Assembly: GCA_041589735.1 (NCBI GenBank)
Contig: JBFHVA010000104.1
Coordinates: forward strand, 1 to 11,734
Direction: 5' to 3'
DNA from: CAMYJH01 sp041589735
GTDB taxonomy: Bacteria; Pseudomonadota; Gammaproteobacteria; HK1
Length of the DNA: 11,734 nt
The notes under the pieces were generated by a model, which was not told where the DNA came from, ran no database searches, and saw only the letters and a program-made list of their open reading frames with translations. Both the position numbers and the translations under genes were made by a program. This document shows, one piece after another, positions 6,755 to 11,734 of this stretch. The stretch's first letter is position 1, and every line of letters starts with the position of its first letter.

Positions 6755-8788
6755 TTGCCCGCGAAGAACCAGCGCCGCTTCAACCCATGGTTGCGCGGGG
6801 TCTCGTTGGCGCTCGTTCTCGGGGTGCTCATTTCCAGCCCTTTCCAGGTCACGGCGATGCCGGATCTGGATGGCGAATCTCTTGTCCTGCTCTCGCCGGT
6901 ACCGGTCCCCATTCCAACGCCTTCCGGCTCCGGAGATCTGGCTTTTCTCGAGGCCGAGCGGGCGCTCAAGCTCGGCCAGCGCCGGCGCTTTCTGGAGCTG
7001 GCCGAGTCGCTGAAGGACCATCCCCTCTATCCTTATTTGCTCCACGCTGATCTGACCAGGCGGCTGTCGCGGGCCAAGCCGGCCGAAGTGGAAGCCTTCA
7101 TCGTCAACTACAGCGATTTGCCGCTGACTCCGCGGCTCAAGCGCCGTTGGCTCAAGAGGCTTGCACAACAAGGCCACTGGAAAAGTTTCATCGAATTCTA
7201 CCAACCGACCGGCGATGTTGCGCTGCACTGCCAGTATCTGCGGGCACTTATTCGAACGGGCGAACGCGAGGTCGCCTATGAGCAGGTTGCGGAAGTTTGG
7301 CTGCACGGAAGATCTCGCCCCGCCGAGTGCGATCCGGTGTTCAAGTCCTGGATAGATGCCGGTCACCTAAGCCAAGAGCTGGTATGGGAACGGATCTGGC
7401 TCGCGATGCAGAGCCACCGCACGAGTCTCGCCAGGTATCTATCGCGCTACCTCCCGAAGGAGCAACGGCCGATTCTCGAGAATTGGATCGCGCTCAGGTC
7501 CGCGCCCGATCGAATCAAGCGTTTTTCTGAGGGCGAAGACGATACCCTTAGCGCTCGAATGCGCGTTTACGCGGTCGAGCGCCTGGCGCGCTCTGACCCG
7601 GAAGCGGCCGCGACCCTGTGGCAATACCTGTCGTCGAAGTATTCCTTCGACGACACGCTTGCGAGTCGCGTTTATCGCCGGATTGGCCTTGCTTATGCCC
7701 GCGAGGGGCGCGCCGAGGCCGGTGACTGGCTTGCAAAGGCACAAGAGAAGAGCGAATACCTTCGTCACTGGCGCCTGGCCAACGCGGTCCTGCACGATCG
7801 CTGGCGCGAAGCTCTCGATGTGCTGCCCGATCCGGAAGCCAATGGGCGCAACGTGCAGCGCTGGAGATATTGGCGAGCGCGGGCGCTGCAGGCGCTCGGT
7901 TACTCGCAGGTCGCGGAGTCGCTCTACCGAAGCATCGCGAGCGAGAGAAGCTATTACGGGTTTCTTGCCGCCGACGCCATCGGCGCCCCATACCAGTTCA
8001 GGGACGATCCCCTGATCTTTGACGACCACGCGCTCCACCGTCTGGCGAGCACCCCCCCGGGACGGCGCATTCGCGCCTTGCTCTCTCTGGGCAGGACCCT
8101 GGATGCGCGCCGCGAGTGGTACTACTGGATCCCCAACCTGGACGTGGTGGAACGGGCCCAAGCGGCCAAGCTTGCGCAACACTGGCAATGGCACGACGTC
8201 GGAATCCTGACCGTGGCGCGAACCCCTTACCGCGACGACCTGGGGCTGCGCTTTCCCGTGGCCCACGAAGAGGAAGTCGCCCGCAACGCGTCGGACCAGG
8301 GCCTCGAGCCCGCCATGGTCCTGGCGATGATCCGCCAGGAGAGCGCCTTCAAGATTGACGCGGCGTCACCCCGGGGCGCCCGCGGGTTGATGCAGCTGAT
8401 GCCGTCCACCGGGCGCCGCGTGGCGCGCTCGGTGGGTGTGCGCCTGAAGCGACGCAACGAACTGTTCGACCCCGCCCTCAACGTCAAGCTAGGCACCGTG
8501 TATTTCCGCCGCCTTCTGGACCGAACCCAGGGCAACCACGTTCTTGCGCTGGGCGCCTACAACGCGGGACCGCACAGGGTTGACGCCTGGCGGCCGCAAT
8601 CAGGCTCCGTTTCCGCAGACGTCTGGATCGAGAACATTGCATACACAGAGACCCGCGAATACGTCAAAAGCGTGCTCGCTTATACCGTGGTCTACGAACA
8701 CCGGTTGGGAAAGCCGCCCACACCATTGTCCCAGCGCATGCTCATGATCACCGCGCCGGAGAGCGAAGACGACAGCCGAGCGGGTTAG
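6755..8788 (+). CDS. slt: Soluble lytic murein transglycosylase (Slt70-like)
   Basis: This periplasmic enzyme cleaves the MurNAc-GlcNAc bond of peptidoglycan with 1,6-anhydro bond formation. It has a signal peptide (basic KNQRR, hydrophobic VSLALVLGVLIS, probable cleavage after QVTA), then a long alpha-helical superhelix (about 50-490) with conserved LAYAREG and YRSIASERSYYGFLAA segments, and a C-terminal SLT domain with catalytic E529 in MIRQESAF, GARGLMQLMPSTG, NVKLGTVYFRRLL and LGAYNAGPHRVDAW. Length is 677 residues from TTG 6755, near the family norm. The frame extends to GTG 6692 (698 residues), but that would make a signal peptide of 55 residues. TTG 6755 has GGGAG at 6741-6745 and gives 34. 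A TATAAC at 6661-6666 is a possible -10 without a good -35. The TAG stop lies inside the terminal repeat of the MITE-like element downstream, so the C-terminus may have been cut or altered by insertion. Confidence 0.93.
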   Translation: MPAKNQRRFNPWLRGVSLALVLGVLISSPFQVTAMPDLDGESLVLLSPVPVPIPTPSGSGDLAFLEAERALKLGQRRRFLELAESLKDHPLYPYLLHADLTRRLSRAKPAEVEAFIVNYSDLPLTPRLKRRWLKRLAQQGHWKSFIEFYQPTGDVALHCQYLRALIRTGEREVAYEQVAEVWLHGRSRPAECDPVFKSWIDAGHLSQELVWERIWLAMQSHRTSLARYLSRYLPKEQRPILENWIALRSAPDRIKRFSEGEDDTLSARMRVYAVERLARSDPEAAATLWQYLSSKYSFDDTLASRVYRRIGLAYAREGRAEAGDWLAKAQEKSEYLRHWRLANAVLHDRWREALDVLPDPEANGRNVQRWRYWRARALQALGYSQVAESLYRSIASERSYYGFLAADAIGAPYQFRDDPLIFDDHALHRLASTPPGRRIRALLSLGRTLDARREWYYWIPNLDVVERAQAAKLAQHWQWHDVGILTVARTPYRDDLGLRFPVAHEEEVARNASDQGLEPAMVLAMIRQESAFKIDAASPRGARGLMQLMPSTGRRVARSVGVRLKRRNELFDPALNVKLGTVYFRRLLDRTQGNHVLALGAYNAGPHRVDAWRPQSGSVSADVWIENIAYTETREYVKSVLAYTVVYEHRLGKPPTPLSQRMLMITAPESEDDSRAG

Positions 8789-8939
8789 AACCCATCTCAG
8801 GCAGCGAGCCAAGCTAGACAAAGCGCGAGGCAAGGCAAAAACAGGCTTAGTTAGCGGAGTCTACACGCCAGTGAATGAGCATATTGAGCCGGTTTTTAAC
8901 GCCGTTAGGATAAGCACAGCGATTCTGAGATAGGTTCTA
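8786..8939. mobile_element. MITE-like element with 15-bp terminal inverted repeats
   Basis: The left end TAGAACCCATCTCAG (8786-8800) and the right end CTGAGATAGGTTCTA (8925-8939) are reverse complements at 14 of 15 positions. The 154-bp unit has no reading frame of note and includes a small palindrome TAAC-GCC-GTTA (8898-8908). Both ends begin with TA, as expected for TA-targeting transposons of the IS630/mariner type, so the core GAACC...GGTTC may be flanked by a TA duplication. It occupies exactly the gap between slt and the convergent hydrolase gene and provides the TAG of each. No transposase is present, so it would be non-autonomous. The transposon class is inference; the terminal repeats are directly visible. 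Confidence 0.65.
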
Positions 8940-9635
8940 GTCGTTGCCCGACTGTACACGGGCCGAGATCCAGTTCACGACCGTGACCACAATGTCCTGC
9001 CAAACTTCGTTCTGCGCCACGCCCATGCGCTTCGGCAGACCGAAAGAATGATCTCCGCCTTCCACCGGGTGCAGATCGGAATCACCCCGGATCAGCGGCA
9101 AGGCTTGGCGCAGTAACTCGAGATCGCACAACTTATCCCGCGTCCCCTGGACGAACAGCGAGGGCACGGTGATGTCAGGAAAATGCGCGGTCCTTTGTTT
9201 CTCCGGCTTTCCCGGCGGGTGCAGCGGATAGCCGAGAAACACTAGACCATCCACCTGCTCGCCCTGGGCCACTACTCTCGAAGCCATGCGCCCGCCCAGC
9301 GATTTTCCTCCAATGAAAACGAAATCGAATTCAAGCGCCGGGTCGCGGCGTATGCGATCCAGCACCGCACGCCATGTGGCTTCCAGCTTTTGTGCTGGAT
9401 CCGGCGCTTTGCGTCCCTTCTCCTTGTAAGGGAAATTGAACTTGAGCGTGGCGATGCCGGCACCGGCCACGCCCTGGCAGACGAAGCTCAGAAACGGGTT
9501 ACGCATATCGTTACCTGCTCCGTGGGCGAGTGCCAGCAGCGCGGATCCGTTTTGATCGCTTCTATCCGGAAGCAGGATAGAGGCGGAGACGTTCTCCCTT
9601 TCATTGATCGCAATGTGCAGCGTGCGTTCATCCAT
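8937..9635 (-). CDS. Alpha/beta hydrolase, KANL3/Tex30-like family
   Basis: This is a 232-residue cytosolic alpha/beta hydrolase without a signal peptide. An oxyanion-region LALAHGAGNDM lies near residues 34-44, the nucleophile elbow GGKSLGGRMAS has S112, a probable acid is D167 in VQGTRDKLCD, and the catalytic histidine is H196 in EGGDHSF. The LAHGAG and GGKSLGG pattern is typical of the KANL3/Tex30 group (COG3571), whose substrate is unknown; esterase or thioesterase activity is likely but not shown. I prefer ATG 9635, which has AGGA upstream and overlaps the end of the SLOG gene by 8 nt, implying translational coupling. The open frame reaches back to 9695. Its TAG stop lies in the terminal repeat of the MITE-like element. 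Confidence 0.85.
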   Translation of the reverse strand: MDERTLHIAINERENVSASILLPDRSDQNGSALLALAHGAGNDMRNPFLSFVCQGVAGAGIATLKFNFPYKEKGRKAPDPAQKLEATWRAVLDRIRRDPALEFDFVFIGGKSLGGRMASRVVAQGEQVDGLVFLGYPLHPPGKPEKQRTAHFPDITVPSLFVQGTRDKLCDLELLRQALPLIRGDSDLHPVEGGDHSFGLPKRMGVAQNEVWQDIVVTVVNWISARVQSGND

Positions 9636-10155
9636 GTTCGGGATCCTGCTTTGAGCTGCCGTTGGTCGATAGCTCAGAATTTTTGGCGCCGACACTCAGC
9701 TCGGAAAATAAAGCAGTGAGATATTCGACAGCGCGGTCGGCAATACCTGGCCGTTGACTCTCCCTTGGCCCGGCGACATTGAGCGTGTGGATGTCGTTGT
9801 CGCGGATCCAGACAGAGATTTCGCGCCAGGGCGCAGGAAAGTCGAGATCAACCACAAAAAGAGGCTTATGCTGGGCCAGCGCCAATTCGCGGGTTAGCGC
9901 CGTGCCTCCGCTGATCGCGCCTAGAACGAGTATCAGCGTGCCGTCGGAATCGGCGACGTTAAGGCGGGTGCGTCGGCGATAGTCCACACTTACGGTTTCC
10001 TTCAGCGGGTACCTGTTCGGGACGGCGCCGTCTTCCGCCCGTCGACCCTTGGGGCACCACCCCCCGCAATCCAGCCCTGCCTCGAGGGCGGCGTCGAGGG
10101 CGGCCCGATCGACGCCGGTCTGCCCGCCGCTGATGACGCGCTCAATCATCGGCAT
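9628..10155 (-). CDS. SLOG-superfamily 'putative molybdenum carrier' protein
   Basis: This is a 175-residue protein of the PF12694-type family, called putative molybdenum carrier from a structural similarity and now placed in the SLOG/YpsA-like Rossmann superfamily that binds nucleotides or nucleotide derivatives. The motif is clear: ISGGQTGVDRAALDAALEAG at the N-terminus, GGWCPKGRRAEDGAVPNRYPL, RTRLNVADSDGTLIL and SGGTALTRELALAQHKP. A function in molybdenum transport should not be assumed. The last 25 residues form a polar tail with a repeated SELS (SELSVGAKNSELSTNG) that looks non-core. The start is ATG 10155 or 10149; GGGCGAG fits the second better. It is followed by the hydrolase gene with an 8-nt overlap and preceded by the DUF1249 gene at 94 nt. 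Confidence 0.85.
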   Translation of the reverse strand: MPMIERVISGGQTGVDRAALDAALEAGLDCGGWCPKGRRAEDGAVPNRYPLKETVSVDYRRRTRLNVADSDGTLILVLGAISGGTALTRELALAQHKPLFVVDLDFPAPWREISVWIRDNDIHTLNVAGPRESQRPGIADRAVEYLTALFSELSVGAKNSELSTNGSSKQDPEHG

Positions 10156-10249
10156 CTCGCCCGGCCGCGAGTCGATGAGTCAGAGTAGGAGCTTAGGTTT
10201 GCGCCGGAAAGTGGCGCGAAAAGATAGCAACGCTTCGGGTCGTGTCGGC

Positions 10250-10732
10250 CTAGGTTTCGTGAACCGTCGCCGGCGTCGCCGTGCATGCCAGGAAAAGATG
10301 TCCCTGGTGGCTGCAGAACCGCAGCCATTTGTGCAAAAAGCGGTTCATTTCCCATCGTCGCTCGAGCTCCGCCATTCGCCCGCCTCGCCAGCGCAACGCG
10401 CCTCTTATGCGCTTGCGCCGGCAATGACCGAGCAGCTCGGCACATCGCACATCATGATAAACGCAAACGCGCGCATTGGGTTCCAGAGCATGCTCATCGC
10501 CGTCCCGAAAACGGTAAGTCAATTTCAAAGTGGTGGTGTACTTGAATCGTTCTTCGACGCTCATGTAGAGGTCGAGTGCACCGGCGACTCGGGATACGAC
10601 TGAGCCTTTGATCTGCTCTAGCTCCGGCGCAAGTTTTTGCAGGCGCACGTAATTACTTTCGTAAAGCGAAATTAACGCGGCCAGATCGTGGGTCTGGAAT
10701 CGGGCCGGTGATGACAGTGCTAATTGCGACAT
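10250..10732 (-). CDS. DUF1249 (YqiB-like) protein
   Basis: This is a 160-residue cytosolic protein resembling E. coli YqiB (about 140 residues), a gammaproteobacterial family of unknown function. Matching features are the N-terminal helix LISLYESNYVRLQKLAPE, the central beta region FKYTTTLKLTYRF, PNARVCVYHDVRCAELLGH, and the C-terminal EMNRFLHKWLRFCSHQGH. The ATG at 10732 has no clear ribosome site; TATGCTAAGAT just upstream is promoter-like and would leave a very short leader. It is the first gene of the minus-strand run with the SLOG and hydrolase genes, but the 94-nt gap means a separate promoter is possible. That gap holds a small GCGCC/GGCGC hairpin (10201-10217) without a T-tract. Confidence 0.85.
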   Translation of the reverse strand: MSQLALSSPARFQTHDLAALISLYESNYVRLQKLAPELEQIKGSVVSRVAGALDLYMSVEERFKYTTTLKLTYRFRDGDEHALEPNARVCVYHDVRCAELLGHCRRKRIRGALRWRGGRMAELERRWEMNRFLHKWLRFCSHQGHLFLACTATPATVHET

Positions 10733-10835
10733 GGCCGAATCTTAGCATAGGTTTTTGAGAAATTTAGACGATCGAAAGAGACGAAAACATCTTGATTTCC
10801 AGCTAATATTCGCCTTCGGCCGCCTCGCAAAATTC

Positions 10836-10864
10836 TTGACATTTTTCTCTATCGGCGCTAGGCA
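10836..10864 (+). promoter_or_regulatory. Candidate promoter for the thioredoxin-fold gene
   Basis: A perfect -35 consensus TTGACA lies at 10836-10841. At 17-nt spacing the -10 position reads TAGGCA, a poor match. The rest of the 236-nt divergent interval between DUF1249 and the thioredoxin-fold gene shows only a small CCTT-TTT-AAGG palindrome near 10868 and no credible gene. Confidence 0.3.
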
Positions 10865-10968
10865 GTTGCCTTTTTAAGGGCGAGCAACCGGCAATCGATC
10901 ACCGCCGGGCCGCGCTTCACCCGGTAACGGGATAGGCTCAAGGACCACAAGAACGAAAGGTAATCTCG

Positions 10969-11550
10969 ATGACGCTGACCCCATCGATAATGGCGGAGCT
11001 CGGCACCGCGGCGCCAGACTTCGTGCTCCCGGACACGCAAGGGAGAACCGTACGCCGGAATGATTTTGCCGGCGCCCCCGGATTGCTGGTGATTTTCATG
11101 TGCAACCATTGTCCTTACGTCAAGCACATTCGCGAAGTGCTGGCCTCATTTGCTAAAGAATACCAGGACAAAGGTATTGCCATCGTAGGAATAAATTCCA
11201 ACGACGCAAGCAGCCACCCCCAGGATTCCTTTCAAAATATGGTCCTGGAGAAGGAGCGATTCGGCTACACCTTCCCTTATCTCCATGACGAGACGCAGTC
11301 CGTTGCCAAAGCCTATGATGCTGCCTGCACGCCTGATTTTTTCCTTTACGACGGGGCGGGACGCCTCTTCTACCGCGGGCAGTTCGACGACAGCCGCCCG
11401 GGAAATAATGTGCCTGTAACGGGCAACGACCTCCGTGCCGCCGCCGACGCCCTGCTCGAGGGCCGCGAACCGCCCGGGCATCAGAAGCCGAGCGTGGGCT
11501 GCAACATTAAGTGGAAACCCGGAAACGCGCCTGACGGCGGCGGGAGATAA
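10969..11550 (+). CDS. Thioredoxin-fold (AhpC/TSA-like) protein with CNHC active site
   Basis: This 193-residue protein has an N-terminal peroxiredoxin/TlpA-like start (GTAAPDFVLPDTQG, about 11-24) and the redox motif CNHC (C45, C48) in LLVIFMCNHCPYVKHI. The cis-proline region is AACTPDFFLYD, with an extra cysteine, and the conserved tail is KPSVGCNIKWKPGN. It lacks a signal peptide and membrane segment, so it should act in the cytosol as a thiol-disulphide reductase or peroxiredoxin-like enzyme; the substrate is unknown. ATG 10969 has GAAAGG about 8 nt upstream. An internal ATG at 10990 lacks a ribosome site. The stop is 16 nt from that of the convergent DUF5989 gene. Confidence 0.9.
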   Translation: MTLTPSIMAELGTAAPDFVLPDTQGRTVRRNDFAGAPGLLVIFMCNHCPYVKHIREVLASFAKEYQDKGIAIVGINSNDASSHPQDSFQNMVLEKERFGYTFPYLHDETQSVAKAYDAACTPDFFLYDGAGRLFYRGQFDDSRPGNNVPVTGNDLRAAADALLEGREPPGHQKPSVGCNIKWKPGNAPDGGGR

Positions 11551-11566
11551 GCTCGAGGAAGGGTGC

Positions 11567-11719
11567 TCAGAAGAGCGTGTAGATGAACGGCGCCACGGCC
11601 GAGCCCTGGGCGAGAATGATCAGCGTTCCCAGCAAAAGCATGACGATAAGAATGGGCGCCAGCCAGAACTTCTTTCGTTCCCGCATGAAGGCCCACAGAT
11701 CCTTGATCAGTTCCATCAT
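11567..11719 (-). CDS. DUF5989 small membrane protein
   Basis: This 50-residue protein reads MMELIKDLWAFMRERKKF at its N-terminus, followed by a hydrophobic helix (about residues 19-37, WLAPILIVMLLLGTLIILA) and the ending QGSAVAPFIYTLF. The pattern of a basic RERKKFW before one membrane helix and the invariant-looking SAVAPFIYTLF end is that of DUF5989, a family of about 50 residues often beside SxtJ-like membrane proteins and carbamoyltransferase genes. Those neighbours would lie past the window edge. Start is ATG 11719 or 11716; GGAG at the very edge (11731-11734) could be its ribosome site. The upstream frame remains open to the edge, so a slightly longer start cannot be excluded. Confidence 0.82.
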   Translation of the reverse strand: MMELIKDLWAFMRERKKFWLAPILIVMLLLGTLIILAQGSAVAPFIYTLF

Positions 11720-11734
11720 CAGAATGGGCGCTCC

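Noticed and set aside
7439..8266. 275-codon minus-strand frame inside slt
   Set aside because: It is antisense to a clear Slt coding sequence and has no recognisable motif.
10201..10217. GCGCC/GGCGC hairpin between the DUF1249 and SLOG genes as terminator
   Set aside because: The stem is only 5 bp and no T-tract follows on either strand.

Overview
The window looks like chromosomal DNA of a proteobacterium, most likely a gammaproteobacterium. It is GC-rich and densely coded, and carries YqiB/DUF1249, an Slt70-type lytic transglycosylase, MazG, IspA and a two-component pair of the 'proteobacterial dedicated sortase' (Pds) type. I see no rRNA, tRNA, CRISPR, phage or complete insertion sequence. 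The order or genus cannot be fixed from this sequence.

Layout. (1) 1-1299, plus strand: the 3' end of a farnesyl/geranyl diphosphate synthase (ispA), a 207-nt spacer holding a folded palindromic element (293-370), then folE2. (2) 1309-2732, minus strand: a stand-alone FIST-domain sensor gene that meets folE2 tail to tail with only 9 nt between them. Upstream of it lie a perfect 8-bp dyad against its start codon, a GC-rich hairpin, and a possible 51-residue single-pass membrane protein that is easy to miss. The 2428-2918 stretch has no other convincing gene. (3) 2919-5697, plus strand: response regulator PdsR and sensor kinase PdsS, whose periplasmic part resembles a CBM9/DOMON-like ligand-binding fold. 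No sortase, LPXTG substrate or OmpA-like partner lies beside them. (4) 5765-6592, minus: mazG, divergent from (5) slt (about 6755-8788, plus), a periplasmic lytic transglycosylase. (6) 8786-8939: a MITE-like element with 15-bp imperfect terminal inverted repeats that lies exactly between slt and the next convergent gene and supplies the stop codon of both. (7) 8937-10732, minus: DUF1249 (YqiB-like), a SLOG/'molybdenum carrier' Rossmann-like protein and a KANL3/Tex30-type alpha/beta hydrolase; the last two overlap by 8 nt. (8) 10969-11550, plus: a cytosolic thioredoxin-fold protein with a CNHC active site. (9) 11567-11719, minus: a 50-residue DUF5989 membrane protein, tail to tail with the thioredoxin gene.

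How they work together: most are housekeeping genes (isoprenoid and tetrahydrofolate/queuosine precursors, nucleotide pool cleaning, peptidoglycan turnover, thiol redox) in several small transcription units, not one system. The least ordinary parts are the PdsRS pair without a visible sortase, the regulatory architecture at the FIST gene, the structured spacer before folE2, and the transposon-like element that defines the ends of two genes.
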